Shown here: piece after piece, positions 8,804-19,139 of the stretch
Numbering within the stretch: position 1 is the stretch's first letter
How the letters are laid out: every line of letters starts with the position of its first letter
Source: Chloroflexi bacterium AL-N1
Lineage (GTDB): Bacteria; Chloroflexota; Chloroflexia; Chloroflexales; Roseiflexaceae
Assembly (NCBI GenBank): GCA_013122435.1
Contig: WYDT01000008.1
Location: 248,001 to 312,000, forward strand
Length of the DNA: 64,000 nucleotides
Reading direction: 5' to 3'
Notes under the pieces: model-generated
The model's input: only the letters and a program-made list of their open reading frames with translations
Databases searched by the model: none
What the model was told of the DNA's origin: nothing
Program-made: the position numbers and the translations under genes

Positions 8804-11251
8804 ATGCATTTCTTACACCTTTCTCATGTACGTATCATTGGAGCGACGATCCTTTTACTCAGTCTTGTAGCAGCAGTAGTCCAACCCATGGGCCTTCGTG
8901 CACAGACCGCAAACGATATCACGATTACCGCCGCTGATGGAACCGTCGAAATTATCGATGCGATTGACCCACCGAACCGCACGGCTGGTCTTCTGGCGCT
9001 CTATACACCCGATTTTGGTACCTCAACGCGGACCAATCAATTTGGTGCCGAGGCTATTCTCATCGAAACCGATATACCCAATCAGTATCGAGTGACTGAT
9101 GTGTGCACCGTATTTGATGCCCAGGCTGATCCACCGCGCTGCTCAAATCCGGGTGATAATCCGATACCTGAAAACGGTGCCGTCCTCTCAGCATCACCCG
9201 AAGGCAATCCCGATGTACGGCTGTTTATTCGTGATCATATTGCAGTGGATGATGTAGTGACCATTACCATTCCGACACGACGTGAAGTTTCACGAACACT
9301 GGATGTTATTGATCCGACACCGGAAAACAACCCTGATGGCGTCGATCCAGGGACCGGAACATGTTTCCCAGGGTGTCGTGGAGCAAGCCAGTTCATTCTG
9401 TACACACCCGACTTTGGCGAACAGACAGGGACGAACGATTTTGGTTTTGAGGTTGCCGTTGTTGACGGGCGTGTCGTCTCTCGCGGTGGCAACAACTCGA
9501 CCATTCCAGAAGACGGCTTTATCTTGAGTGGTCACGGTGGCGTAGGTAGCTGGCTTTCAGCCAATACCATTCTTGGTGCTATTGTCGAGGTGGATGAGCT
9601 TGAAGTCACCATTGTGATCGACTCGAGTTCATATATCTTCACCGCACAAACTGTCATCAATACCGCACAGGATGCCTTTGCAACCGCACAGGACGTGTGT
9701 CTGGCTGTCCCATTTGGTCAGGTACAGACCGCTATCGGCGAAGCACAGACACTCCTTGCTGACGCACAGGCAGCCCTGGAGAATGGCAACGACCAGGAAG
9801 CAGTCGATCTCGCTGTCCAATCCGAGCGACGTGCCGAAATTGCACGATATCGCACAATTGAGTCACGTGTGGCTGAAGCACGCGGTATCTGGATTCGACC
9901 AACCGAAACGACGCGTGAAACCATCGCGATCACACTGGATCAAATGGCAGAAGCGGGATACAACCTGGTCTATCTGGAAACCTTCTATCAAGGATACACC
10001 ATTTTCCCCAGCGAAACGGCTGAACGTTATGGCATCGTAGCGCAACGTCCACAATTTGAAGGCATCGATCCCCTCGAAATCTGGATTGATGAGGCACACA
10101 AACGAGATATCGAAGTACATGCGTGGGTCGAGAATTTCTTTGTCGGGGTGGAACAGGAAGGTGGTGCTGGACCAATTCTAGCAGTCTATCCTGAATGGGC
10201 TGCCGTTGAATGGGAAGATGTAGGCAAAGAGGGGCCACAACCATCGGCTGCCGAATCAGGCTACTACTTCCTCGATGCGGCCATCCCTGAAGCACGCCAA
10301 TATGTCCTTGAGACCTACACGGAAATACTGGATCGCTATGAAGTTGATGGTATCCATCTCGACTATATCCGCTATCCCGTCAGCCTTCCACGAGAGCGCA
10401 GCTTCTCATACAGCGACTTTAGCCGTGCGGCTTTTGAGGAAGTAGCTGGAGTGGACCCCTACACCATCACACCAGAAGATAACCCTGACAAATGGGAACA
10501 ATGGATCGAGTGGCGCCAAAACAATATCACCAGTTTCGTCAAAGAAGTACGTGATGCGATTGATACGACCCGCGCCGACACAGCCCTCTCAGCCGCAGTC
10601 TTCCCTGATGAGTTTGACTCACAGATCCGCAAAATGCAAAAATGGCCTGATTGGGTCGATGCTGGCTGGATGGACTTCATGGCTGGTATGTCATTTGGAC
10701 GTTCAGCCGACTCCGTGGCAGTAGACACGAACGCCATGCTCGACATCGTGGACGGCAAGACCCTCATTTACACGGGTGTGTATGCGCCGTTCTTAAGTTT
10801 GGCTCCTGGTACGCTGGTTGATCAGATTGAAGCTGTCCGTGGCGCAGGAGCACATGGTGTTTCAGTCTTTGCATGGGGTCAAGTCAGCAATCCATACATT
10901 GAAGCCCAAAACGAAGGTCCGTACCGACTCACGGCAGACGCACCACATAGCGAACCCAAAACAGCCGTTACGAGTGGGGTGAACCATCTCCTCAGTCGTA
11001 TTGAGACCGTCTACAAAACTAATGATTGTATGGGAGCCAAAACAGCTCAACCGCTCACTATTCAACTCAACGGTGCTGTGAGTGCACTGGAGAATGATCC
11101 AAATCTCAACACCGCTATCACACGACTAAATCTGGCCGATTTTGTGCTCCGTGTCAACGATGGAAAGACCAATAAAGAACTCCGGACACGGCTCCGAAGT
11201 GAAATCGAAAATTATCGTGGCATCTTGGAGTACACACGGGATCGTCAGTAA
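8804..11251 (+). CDS. Exported GHL10 (DUF187) glycoside hydrolase-like protein with duplicated N-terminal domain
   Basis: The start ATG at 8804 follows AAGGGG and begins a signal peptide (IIGATILLLSLVAAVV, cleavage near LRAQT). Residues about 40-145 and 165-275 are two copies of a beta domain marked by LYTPDFG...TNxFGxE. A helical stretch follows (about 290-370), then the GHL10 barrel (about 375-690): RGIWIRPTET, NLVYLETFYQGYT, EVHAWVENFF and VDGIHLDYIRYP. The last 110 residues look helical. GHL10 proteins include E. coli DigH, which cuts denuded peptidoglycan glycans, so an extracellular glycan-cutting role is inferred. It precedes the module A importer. Confidence 0.85.
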   Translation: MHFLHLSHVRIIGATILLLSLVAAVVQPMGLRAQTANDITITAADGTVEIIDAIDPPNRTAGLLALYTPDFGTSTRTNQFGAEAILIETDIPNQYRVTDVCTVFDAQADPPRCSNPGDNPIPENGAVLSASPEGNPDVRLFIRDHIAVDDVVTITIPTRREVSRTLDVIDPTPENNPDGVDPGTGTCFPGCRGASQFILYTPDFGEQTGTNDFGFEVAVVDGRVVSRGGNNSTIPEDGFILSGHGGVGSWLSANTILGAIVEVDELEVTIVIDSSSYIFTAQTVINTAQDAFATAQDVCLAVPFGQVQTAIGEAQTLLADAQAALENGNDQEAVDLAVQSERRAEIARYRTIESRVAEARGIWIRPTETTRETIAITLDQMAEAGYNLVYLETFYQGYTIFPSETAERYGIVAQRPQFEGIDPLEIWIDEAHKRDIEVHAWVENFFVGVEQEGGAGPILAVYPEWAAVEWEDVGKEGPQPSAAESGYYFLDAAIPEARQYVLETYTEILDRYEVDGIHLDYIRYPVSLPRERSFSYSDFSRAAFEEVAGVDPYTITPEDNPDKWEQWIEWRQNNITSFVKEVRDAIDTTRADTALSAAVFPDEFDSQIRKMQKWPDWVDAGWMDFMAGMSFGRSADSVAVDTNAMLDIVDGKTLIYTGVYAPFLSLAPGTLVDQIEAVRGAGAHGVSVFAWGQVSNPYIEAQNEGPYRLTADAPHSEPKTAVTSGVNHLLSRIETVYKTNDCMGAKTAQPLTIQLNGAVSALENDPNLNTAITRLNLADFVLRVNDGKTNKELRTRLRSEIENYRGILEYTRDRQ

Positions 11252-11357
11252 GATCTTTTACAGGGACTTAGGCACTTGAATGTTTCGGATAGTTGTGGTA
11301 TTAGTGCTGCAACACATATATTTCTAGTGATATCCAACGACATCAGATGACTATGGT

Positions 11358-11389
11358 GATGCGTGGCCCAAGTTATGCGGCCACGTATC
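11358..11389 (+). promoter_or_regulatory. Hairpin in the leader of the first solute-binding protein gene
   Basis: GATGCGTGGCC (11358-11368) can pair with GGCCACGTATC (11379-11389), 11 pairs including one G-U, with a 10-base loop. It lies about 40 bases before the start codon. No T run follows, so a simple terminator is less likely than a leader structure or an operator. Confidence 0.45.
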
Positions 11390-11430
11390 ATCACATCTGC
11401 GTCTGTTGGCTAACACGAAGGAGGAAGTCC

Positions 11431-12804
11431 ATGCGACGATTTCGCCTCATCGCGCTTCTCACGCTTGTCATACTGCTCGCGCAAGTTATTGCAGCATGTG
11501 GAAGTACTGCCGAAGCACCAACAACGGAGGGAGATACAACGGAAACGGAAGCTGAGCAACCTGCAACAGAAGCTGAACCAGCAGCAGAAACAGATGCCAA
11601 TACTGAAGAGGCAGAAGCAGAGTCGGCAGGTGAACCCACAACCCTTAAATTCTGGACCATCTCACTTAAGCCAACATTCGACGATTATGTCAATGGCATG
11701 ATTGCCACCTACGAAGAAGCCAACCCTGGCGTCACAATTGAGTGGGTCGATATTCCTGGCGATCAGATTGAGCAACAACTGTTGACCGCTATCGCCGGTG
11801 GTGATGTCCCTGATGTGGTGAACCTGAATACCGATCTCACACTCCAGGTGTCGGCAACTAACCCAGATATACTCGTGAACACCACTGAGGCCGTGCCATC
11901 TGAAGTGCGGGAACAGTATTTCGAAGGACTATGGAACTCCACAACCTACGGGGAAGCCACGTATGGTATTCCATGGTATGCTACCGTACGTGTTGTACTT
12001 TACAACAAGCAAATCTTTGAAGAAGCCGGTGTGACAGAACCACCCCAGACCTACGACGATTTGGTATCCATTGCAGAGTCTGTCAAGGAAACGAGCGACA
12101 AGTGGGGCTATGCACCCAACATTAACCTGGTCGAAAGCTTCTTGATGGCTGGTGTTCCACTAGTGAATGAAGATCGCACTGCTGCTGCCTTTAACACACC
12201 TGAGGGCATTGCTGTTGGTCAATACTATATTGATTTGAAGGATCGGGGACTGATTCCCGAAGATATTCTGGCCAAAGGCTTTCAGGGCGAACTGCAACTC
12301 TACAAAGAAGGCAGTCTGGCAATGCAGTTAGCTGGTGCTTCGTTGTTGAGACAAATTGAGAATGATGCGCCAGAGGTGTATGCGAATACAGATGTTGCAC
12401 CACATCCAACCCGCGAAGCCAATGTACTCCCGGTCGCACTGATGCATCTCGTTATCCCAGCACAATCAGAATCTGTTGAACAAGCCACCGACTTTGCCTT
12501 GTTTGTGACCAATGCAGAAAATCAGCTTGAGTTAGCGAAAAACTCTGTCACTGTACCGTCAGTGATTACGGCAACCGAAGATGAATTCTTCCAACAAGAA
12601 GACACACTCGATGCAAAAGCACGCAAGGTCATGGCAGAAGAGTTAGCCATCGCACAGGATCCATTTCTCGGATTACCGGAATGGGGCCGATTGGAGAAAG
12701 CACTCCGCGATGAGTACACTGCTGCCTGGGCTGGTACAAAAACGACGGAGGAAGCGATGAACGACGCAGCAGAAACGTGGAATAGTATATTATCGGAACA
12801 GTAA
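11431..12804 (+). CDS. ABC sugar importer solute-binding lipoprotein (CUT1 family), module A
   Basis: The ATG at 11431 is preceded by AAGGAGG. The 457-residue product starts with a lipoprotein signal ending in the lipobox VIAAC, followed by a Glu/Ala/Thr-rich linker of about 40 residues and an extracellular solute-binding fold (TTLKFWTISL, NPGVTIEWVD, GGDVPDVVNL, GIPWYATVRVVLYNKQIFEEAG). This is the CUT1 layout for oligosaccharide and amino-sugar uptake. Two permeases follow. The specific ligand cannot be read; context suggests an amino sugar from cell-wall polymers. Confidence 0.9.
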   Translation: MRRFRLIALLTLVILLAQVIAACGSTAEAPTTEGDTTETEAEQPATEAEPAAETDANTEEAEAESAGEPTTLKFWTISLKPTFDDYVNGMIATYEEANPGVTIEWVDIPGDQIEQQLLTAIAGGDVPDVVNLNTDLTLQVSATNPDILVNTTEAVPSEVREQYFEGLWNSTTYGEATYGIPWYATVRVVLYNKQIFEEAGVTEPPQTYDDLVSIAESVKETSDKWGYAPNINLVESFLMAGVPLVNEDRTAAAFNTPEGIAVGQYYIDLKDRGLIPEDILAKGFQGELQLYKEGSLAMQLAGASLLRQIENDAPEVYANTDVAPHPTREANVLPVALMHLVIPAQSESVEQATDFALFVTNAENQLELAKNSVTVPSVITATEDEFFQQEDTLDAKARKVMAEELAIAQDPFLGLPEWGRLEKALRDEYTAAWAGTKTTEEAMNDAAETWNSILSEQ

Positions 12805-12812
12805 TCCATCGC

Positions 12813-12866
12813 AAAGAAGGCACGCCATTTGAAACACAAAACGAACATAATGTGTGTGCCTTCTTT
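12813..12866 (+). terminator. Hairpin between binding-protein and permease genes
   Basis: AAAGAAGGCAC (12813-12823) and GTGCCTTCTTT (12856-12866) form an 11-bp perfect stem with a 32-base loop directly after the stop codon. Such intercistronic stems commonly protect or partly terminate the message so that binding protein is made in excess over permeases. Confidence 0.65.
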
Positions 12867-12917
12867 ATACGAGCTATCGTCTGGGTCAAACGTGGTACAG
12901 TTTAGAATGACGTAACT

Positions 12918-13862
12918 ATGCGCGAGACAGCACATATTCCAAGTACAACCACTAACAAGCAATCAAAACGCTCCGGCAGCCGTATCAGACATATCGTTGT
13001 AGGTTACCTCTTTCTGTTACCTGCCATGATCGTCTTACTGGTTTTTCTGCTCTATCCAGTCACCTATGGTGCCGTGCTTTCGTTTTACGATTATACTATT
13101 CTCTCACCTCCCGAATTCACTGGATTTGAGAACTTTCAAAGGCTGTGGAATGATAGTATCTTTCACACATCTCTGCTCCATTCCGTACAGTATCTTCTGG
13201 TTGTTCCGATTATTCAGATAGTCTCATTTGGATTGGCTATGCTGGTCAATCACAAGATCCCTGGCATGGCCTTTTTTCGAGCGGCATTCTATGTGCCTGT
13301 TATCACTGCAGCTGTTGTCGTCGCATTGGCATGGCAATGGATCTTCGATCTGGAGTACGGCTTACTCAATGCATGGCTGCAAGATTTACGTATTATCAGT
13401 GAGCCTGTTGCCTGGCTTGACCAACCAGCCATCGCCCTCTGGTCCATTATGTTTGTCACGTTCTGGCGTGGACTAGGCTTCTATATGGTCATCTATCTCG
13501 CTGGATTACAGGGGATTCCCCGTGAGCTGGAAGAGGCTGCCGCAATGGACGGTGTCGGTCGCTGGCAACGCCTCTGGTATATCACCATTCCGTTGATGAT
13601 GCCAACGATTGCGTTTTGCTCAATCTGGTCATCAATTGCCGCGCTCAAAGTCTTTGATGAAGTACTGGTGATGAGCCGGCCCAATCCTGGTGGCCCGGCC
13701 AATTCCACCATGGTCGTGAACCTCTTGATGTATCTTACGGCATTTGATGATTTCGATTTTGGCTATGCCGCTGCTCAAGGGCTGGTATTGGCGGGTATTA
13801 TTATGATCTTTACCTTACTGAATCTTCGCTTTTTCCGCAGTGGACTGGAGCGTATTGGATGA
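12918..13862 (+). CDS. ABC sugar importer permease (MalF-like), module A
   Basis: The 314-residue protein has about six membrane helices and the EAA loop that contacts the ATPase (EEAAAMDGVGRWQRLWYITI, residues about 210-229). It belongs to the CUT1 inner-membrane permeases. The stop overlaps the next permease start by four bases (ATGA). No ATPase gene occurs in this region, so the pair probably uses a shared MsmX/UgpC-type ATPase encoded elsewhere. Confidence 0.92.
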   Translation: MRETAHIPSTTTNKQSKRSGSRIRHIVVGYLFLLPAMIVLLVFLLYPVTYGAVLSFYDYTILSPPEFTGFENFQRLWNDSIFHTSLLHSVQYLLVVPIIQIVSFGLAMLVNHKIPGMAFFRAAFYVPVITAAVVVALAWQWIFDLEYGLLNAWLQDLRIISEPVAWLDQPAIALWSIMFVTFWRGLGFYMVIYLAGLQGIPRELEEAAAMDGVGRWQRLWYITIPLMMPTIAFCSIWSSIAALKVFDEVLVMSRPNPGGPANSTMVVNLLMYLTAFDDFDFGYAAAQGLVLAGIIMIFTLLNLRFFRSGLERIG

Positions 13863-14716
13863 ATGCAATTCGTTTAACCCAATCAAAACAGCTCCGGGAT
13901 CGCACAACGAAAATTGTGATCTACATATTGCTGATTGCAGCCGCGCTATTTACAACCGGCCCATTTTTATGGATGCTTTCGACCGCATTAAAAACCAGCG
14001 GAGGCGTGTTTACCCGCCCACCACAACTGCTACCAATCCCACCAACACTAATCAATTTTGTCGAAGTATGGAATGTCGTGCCAATGGGGCGTTGGGCCAT
14101 CAACAGTGTTTCCATTTCAGTCATCGGGACAGCGGGGCAAATCATCATTAATGCCATGGCTGGTTATGCACTGGCGCGGTTTCGTCTCCCTGGCTCACGC
14201 TTCATCTTGTTCTCTCTACTGGTCATGTACATGCTGCCTACAACGACGAACTTTCTGGTCAACTTCCTGACCATTCGTAGCCTAGGCCTCACAAACACAT
14301 TAGTAGCAGTGTTTCTACCCTCACTCGCTTCAATTTTTGGCATTTTTCTGATGCGCCAGGCATTTCTCAATGTCCCCAATGATCTTGAGGAGTCGGCCCG
14401 CATCGATGGTGCCAATGAATGGGATATCTTCTGGCGTGTCATGCTTCCACTGGTGATACCATCACTTGCGACCATGGGTATTTTTAGTTTTGTAGGTCTG
14501 TGGAATGAATTCTTCTGGCCACTCATCGTCCTGACAGGCGATGATACGCTCTTCCCCCTTGCCCTCGGCATACGCTATCTCAATAGTGCTTTTGTTGCCA
14601 ATACACGCTGGGTTATGGCTGGAGGAGTGATCACAATGATACCAACCCTAATCGTGTTTATCGCTGCACAACGCTACTTTATTAGTGGTGCTATGGCTGG
14701 CGCTGTCAAGGGGTAA
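13859..14716 (+). CDS. ABC sugar importer permease (MalG-like), module A
   Basis: This 285-residue protein is the second CUT1 permease, with six predicted helices and the EAA loop EESARIDGANEWDIFWRVML. The ending GAMAGAVKG is the usual C-terminus of this family. It is translationally coupled to the first permease and is followed after six bases by the ROK kinase gene, which supports co-uptake and phosphorylation of the same sugar. Confidence 0.92.
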   Translation: MNAIRLTQSKQLRDRTTKIVIYILLIAAALFTTGPFLWMLSTALKTSGGVFTRPPQLLPIPPTLINFVEVWNVVPMGRWAINSVSISVIGTAGQIIINAMAGYALARFRLPGSRFILFSLLVMYMLPTTTNFLVNFLTIRSLGLTNTLVAVFLPSLASIFGIFLMRQAFLNVPNDLEESARIDGANEWDIFWRVMLPLVIPSLATMGIFSFVGLWNEFFWPLIVLTGDDTLFPLALGIRYLNSAFVANTRWVMAGGVITMIPTLIVFIAAQRYFISGAMAGAVKG

Positions 14717-14722
14717 ACATTG

Positions 14723-15679
14723 ATGGGAACAAGCGAACAGAACCGTACGTTGGGCATTGACATTGGGGGCACCAAAACCGCTGCTGCACTGGTTGATCTG
14801 CACGGCAACGTGACGAACTATCAATACACGGCAACTCCTGCACTCGACGGACCCGATGCTGTACTGGCCGCCGCAATCAGCCTTGGTCAGCGCGTGCTCG
14901 CCACAACATCCAACACAACTGCCCTGCCCATTGCAGTGGGTATTGGAACGGCTGGACAGGTCGATTGTGATCATGGCATCATCACCTGTGCGACGGACGC
15001 CCTCCCAGACTGGCAAGGGACCACGATTCGTCAGGCCATGCAAAACGCTTTTGACCTGCCCGCTGTGGTGGATAACGATGTCAATACTATGGCCTTTGGT
15101 GAGATGCACCATGGCGCTGGTCGGGCATTCCACGATGTGCTCTACGTCAGCGTGGGCACTGGCATCGGTGGCGCACTGGTCTACAACAAACAGGTGCAGC
15201 ATGGCGCCACGTGGACGGCTGGCGAGCTTGGCAATCTGGTCATTCGCTATGATATAGCACACCAGGCCAACGATGCACGCGCCGGATGTCTTGAAGCATT
15301 TACTTCTGGCCCCGCCATGGTCCAGCACTATGCGCGTCTGGCACAAGTGCAGGAGCCACCCGATTTGCAGGCAGTCGTCGCACACGCATATGCTGGTGAC
15401 GACCACGCACGCCAGACCATTACAGAAGGTGGATACACCCTTGGCATGGTCATCGGAAGCCTGTTGTGTGTGCTCAACCCCGAAGCACTGATCGTTGGTG
15501 GGGGCGTAAGCGAAATCGGCCCGCTCTGGTGGCAACCCTTTGAGCAGGCGCTGCGTGCCAACCCACTGCCGGGACCGGCCAGAGTGCCTGTGCAACCCGC
15601 GCAACTGGGTCGTTATGCTGTCGTCGCAGGCGCTGGATGTATGGCATTCCACCACATCCACCAGCTACCCACGGCATAA
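14723..15679 (+). CDS. ROK-family sugar kinase lacking the usual zinc motif
   Basis: The ATG at 14723 follows AAGGGG by nine bases; a TTG one codon earlier is less likely. The 318-residue protein has the ROK ATP-binding start LGIDIGGTKTAAAL, DNDVNTMAFGE (catalytic aspartate region) and VGTGIGGAL. ROK members include GlcNAc, ManNAc and glucose kinases. The typical CxCGxxGCLE zinc site is reduced here to ANDARAGCLE, so the two first cysteines are missing. With NanE four genes downstream, ManNAc or a related 2-acetamido sugar is the most attractive substrate, but this is an inference. Confidence 0.88.
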   Translation: MGTSEQNRTLGIDIGGTKTAAALVDLHGNVTNYQYTATPALDGPDAVLAAAISLGQRVLATTSNTTALPIAVGIGTAGQVDCDHGIITCATDALPDWQGTTIRQAMQNAFDLPAVVDNDVNTMAFGEMHHGAGRAFHDVLYVSVGTGIGGALVYNKQVQHGATWTAGELGNLVIRYDIAHQANDARAGCLEAFTSGPAMVQHYARLAQVQEPPDLQAVVAHAYAGDDHARQTITEGGYTLGMVIGSLLCVLNPEALIVGGGVSEIGPLWWQPFEQALRANPLPGPARVPVQPAQLGRYAVVAGAGCMAFHHIHQLPTA

Positions 15680-15700
15680 GGTTTTGAGAAGGAGCATTCT

Positions 15701-17203
15701 ATGCGTATCGGTCTTATCCCACTTGACGAACGCCCCGTCAACACACGCTACCCAGCGATGATTGCTGATATTGCTGGCGTTCAACTCGTGGTTCCTCCAT
15801 GTGAACTCCTGAGTGTTTTTCGCACGCCTGCACCATGCACACAACTTATTACATGGTTACACGACATGGCCCAACAGTTAGACGCATTGATCGTCTCATT
15901 TGAAATGTTGGGGTATGGTGGTTTGATTGCATCACGCATCGGACACGAGAGCGCCAGGGTCATCCTTGAGCGTATCGACACCTTGCGAACGATCAAGCAA
16001 CGCTGCCCTGAGCTACCGATACTGGGCTTCAACGTGATTACGCGTGTGTCCAACGCCAACGTTGCTATCGAAGAACCAACATACTGGGGGACCTACGGAA
16101 CGCGTTTCTACCAACTCTCACAACTACTCGACCGCAAAGAACAGGGGCAGAACGTCCAAACAACATTACAGCAACTCTATGATGAATTCCCCCCCCACCA
16201 GGTCCGTGATTTTGTACAACGACGTTTACGCAATCACAAGATCAATCTGACTGCGCTGAACCTATTGTCCGATCAGGTACTCGATCTGTTGGTACTTAGT
16301 TCCGACGATACCAGCCCATATGGCTTACCCTCGCACGAAAAACGCTGGCTTGTGAGTTGGGCCAATAGTCTCAACATCAATGACCGATTACTGATGTACC
16401 CTGGAGCAGACGAGGTGGGATGTGCATTACTTGCACGCCTGATCAATGCCAATGTCCAATACCGACCTAAGATTGCACCACTGTATGCAGTGCCAGAGGG
16501 TGCAGACGTGATTGCAGCATATGAGGATGTCCCCATTCATACCACTGTGATACGCCAGATGTGCGCCGTCGGTGCGGTTCTCGCTGAAGAGGATGAGGCC
16601 GATAGCCTGATGGTGATCAACCCTCCACTCCCACACCGCGAAGAGTGGAGCGCAGTACACACCGAGCAAGACCAGCAGCATCGTAGGCCCCACCTCACCG
16701 CCATGGCCCAAAGCATCCAGACATATCAGGAGCACCAAAAGTCCGTATGTGTTGCCGATGTCGCCTATCCCAATGGTGCTGATCCAATTTTCTTTGAAGC
16801 ACTACGCACAACCATCGCGCTGCCAGCACTGACCGCATATGGCGGATGGAACACGGCAGGAAATACCATCGGTACGGTATTGGCTCAGGGCTGTGCTGCA
16901 CAACAGGCACACACTCCCGCACAACACGCGGCGCAACAACGGTTTCTGTTGCATCGTTACATCGAAGATTGGGGCTATCAACATCTGGTTCGCAGGCAAG
17001 CGCGTGCTCGTATCAAAGAACACACTGACTTCGATGAACCAACCACCACAACCATGGAAGCAACTACGGAATGGATTGAACAACGCTTAAATATGCTCGT
17101 GGATGATCTCCCAGGATTTGTGGGTGCGTGGTGTGTGAAACGGGTATCCCTGCCCTGGAATCGTCTGTTTGAAATTGATTTCGAGCTAGAATCGTTGAGC
17201 TGA
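15701..17203 (+). CDS. DUF4127 family protein
   Basis: The ATG follows AAGGAG by six bases. The 500-residue product opens with MRIGLIPLDERPVNTRYP, which is the family hallmark, and continues with SFEMLGYGGLIASR and VLSSDDTSPYGLPSHEK. There is no signal peptide or membrane helix, so it is cytoplasmic. The biochemical function of the family is not established to my knowledge. Conserved acidic and histidine motifs suggest an enzyme. Its place between a sugar kinase and an FAD oxidoreductase, in a run ending with NanE, points to amino-sugar or sugar-acid metabolism. Confidence 0.85.
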   Translation: MRIGLIPLDERPVNTRYPAMIADIAGVQLVVPPCELLSVFRTPAPCTQLITWLHDMAQQLDALIVSFEMLGYGGLIASRIGHESARVILERIDTLRTIKQRCPELPILGFNVITRVSNANVAIEEPTYWGTYGTRFYQLSQLLDRKEQGQNVQTTLQQLYDEFPPHQVRDFVQRRLRNHKINLTALNLLSDQVLDLLVLSSDDTSPYGLPSHEKRWLVSWANSLNINDRLLMYPGADEVGCALLARLINANVQYRPKIAPLYAVPEGADVIAAYEDVPIHTTVIRQMCAVGAVLAEEDEADSLMVINPPLPHREEWSAVHTEQDQQHRRPHLTAMAQSIQTYQEHQKSVCVADVAYPNGADPIFFEALRTTIALPALTAYGGWNTAGNTIGTVLAQGCAAQQAHTPAQHAAQQRFLLHRYIEDWGYQHLVRRQARARIKEHTDFDEPTTTTMEATTEWIEQRLNMLVDDLPGFVGAWCVKRVSLPWNRLFEIDFELESLS

Positions 17204-17214
17204 AGGTATAAAAC

Positions 17215-19116
17215 ATGTCTGCTGAACAGAGCTATGAATGTGATATAGCGATTATTGGGGGCGGTCTGGGCGGTGTCGCAGCGGCACTCGCGGCTGCTGA
17301 GGCTGGTACCCACGTTGTGTTAAGTGAACCAACGGATTGGGTTGGCGGACAAGTCACCAGTCAAGGCGTTTCAGCCCTCGACGAGCATCAATATATCGAG
17401 ACCTTTGGCGGCACCCGATCATACTATCGGTTTCGTGAGAGCATTCGCCACTTCTACTACAAACAACATACTATCACCCCGGGCTCCTGTACCGCACCAC
17501 TCAATCCAGGCAACGGCTGGGTCAGTCGGCTGTGTTTTGAACCACGTGTTGCTTTAGACGTGTTAGAAGCCATGCTGGCACCGTATGTCGAGGCAGGCCG
17601 CTTGACCATTCTGCTTCAACACCATCCGATTGCTGCTCATGTTGAGCAAGATCGTATTGCAGAAGTTGTCTTAGCTGATGAGCACCAGCAGCGGGTGCAT
17701 GTGCGCGCTACGTATGTCCTTGATGCCACCGAGACGGGCGATCTCCTGTTGCTGACAGGCATACCGTATGTCATCGGTGCCGAAGCGATTGATGATACCG
17801 GTGAGCCAAACGCGAGTCGCAAGGGGCCTCGTCCGCAAGAGGTGCAATCGTTTACCTACGGATTCGCTGTAGAATACTGCCCTGGTGAGAGTCACATTAT
17901 CACCAAACCAGCGGGCTACGAACATTTCCGTGACACACAGCCCTATACACTGGTATTACAGGGGCATAGTCAAGAATCACGCCCATTCAACATGTTTGTC
18001 GATGGGCCAACCGGATTGCCCCCGTTCTGGACGTATCGACGGCTGTACGATAGCCAACAACTTGACTCTCACCAAAAAACTAATGATCTTGCATTGATCA
18101 ACTGGGCCAGTAACGACTATGATCGCGCTTCCCTGATCGATCAGCCAGAGAGCACTCAACGCCGGATACACGATGAAGCCAAAAGATTGTCGCTCGGCTT
18201 TCTCTACTGGCTCCAGACCGAAGCACCACGAGATGATGGTCATGGTTATGGCTACCCTGAATTACGCCTGCGTCCAGAAGTGATGGGAACACTGGATGGC
18301 TTGAGCAAATATCCCTACATACGTGAGTCGCGTCGGATTGTTCCACACAAACGCATTATGGAGCAGGACATCATCGCACACCATGGTGCTGGCGCACGAG
18401 CCACCCATTTTGATGATACAATCGGGGTCGGATGGTACGCCATCGATCTGCATCCCTGTGTTGACAATCCCCGCACCATATATGCTCCAACACGACCATT
18501 TCAAATCCCACTTGGTGCATTGCTCCCCCAACACCTGACCAATCTGGTGGCCGCATGCAAAAACATCGGCACAACCCATATCACCAATGGCTCATATCGA
18601 GTCCACCCGGTTGAGTGGAATATCGGCGAATCGGCAGGAGCACTGGCGGCGTTCTGTTGCAAAACAGGCCATGCACCATCCACTGTCTGGTCATTACCAA
18701 CCATGCTGCATCAATTGCAGTATCAATTGCTTCAACGTGGGATTCCGCTTGCCTGGACAACCGATGTGCCACTGACACATGAATTGTTTGTATCTACACA
18801 GCTTTTGATGACATTCGGGTCGCTACTACCGGAAAGCCCACGTTATCACTCGCTAGCACTGGACCCACATCAACACATATCGGTAGGTGAAGTGTGCCAG
18901 ATGGTACAGGCAAGTCTACGAGGCGTACGCGGAGAAACAAACTGGTCACCATCCCCACATAGTGACACATCCAACGACCGGGCAGAACGCGCTGATATTG
19001 AACACATCTTTGCTCAGGCCCATATAGCATATCATCCTTTCAGCGACACACCGAATTGGGGGGAAGTCTGTGAGGCATTATGGCCCTTCTTACAACAAAC
19101 ATGTACACGTCGTTAA
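17215..19116 (+). CDS. FAD-dependent oxidoreductase (FAD_oxidored family)
   Basis: The 633-residue product begins with a Rossmann dinucleotide fold ([20 protein letters not shown]) followed by [18 protein letters not shown], typical of the FAD_oxidored (PF12831-like) group. An ending such as [19 protein letters not shown] forms the second FAD-contact region. No signal peptide is seen. The electron acceptor and substrate are unknown. Neighbours (importer, ROK kinase, DUF4127, NanE) make a 2-acetamido sugar or derived polyol or acid a reasonable guess. The start has AAGGT seven bases upstream. Confidence 0.85.
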   Translation: MSAEQSYECDIAIIGGGLGGVAAALAAAEAGTHVVLSEPTDWVGGQVTSQGVSALDEHQYIETFGGTRSYYRFRESIRHFYYKQHTITPGSCTAPLNPGNGWVSRLCFEPRVALDVLEAMLAPYVEAGRLTILLQHHPIAAHVEQDRIAEVVLADEHQQRVHVRATYVLDATETGDLLLLTGIPYVIGAEAIDDTGEPNASRKGPRPQEVQSFTYGFAVEYCPGESHIITKPAGYEHFRDTQPYTLVLQGHSQESRPFNMFVDGPTGLPPFWTYRRLYDSQQLDSHQKTNDLALINWASNDYDRASLIDQPESTQRRIHDEAKRLSLGFLYWLQTEAPRDDGHGYGYPELRLRPEVMGTLDGLSKYPYIRESRRIVPHKRIMEQDIIAHHGAGARATHFDDTIGVGWYAIDLHPCVDNPRTIYAPTRPFQIPLGALLPQHLTNLVAACKNIGTTHITNGSYRVHPVEWNIGESAGALAAFCCKTGHAPSTVWSLPTMLHQLQYQLLQRGIPLAWTTDVPLTHELFVSTQLLMTFGSLLPESPRYHSLALDPHQHISVGEVCQMVQASLRGVRGETNWSPSPHSDTSNDRAERADIEHIFAQAHIAYHPFSDTPNWGEVCEALWPFLQQTCTRR

Positions 19117-19139
19117 GCAACACTCATAACAAGGATACA

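Noticed and set aside
14648-15661. A 337-codon open frame antisense to the ROK kinase gene
   Set aside because: It is the shadow of a codon-biased gene, has no family motif or ribosome binding site, and lies over a clearly real kinase.
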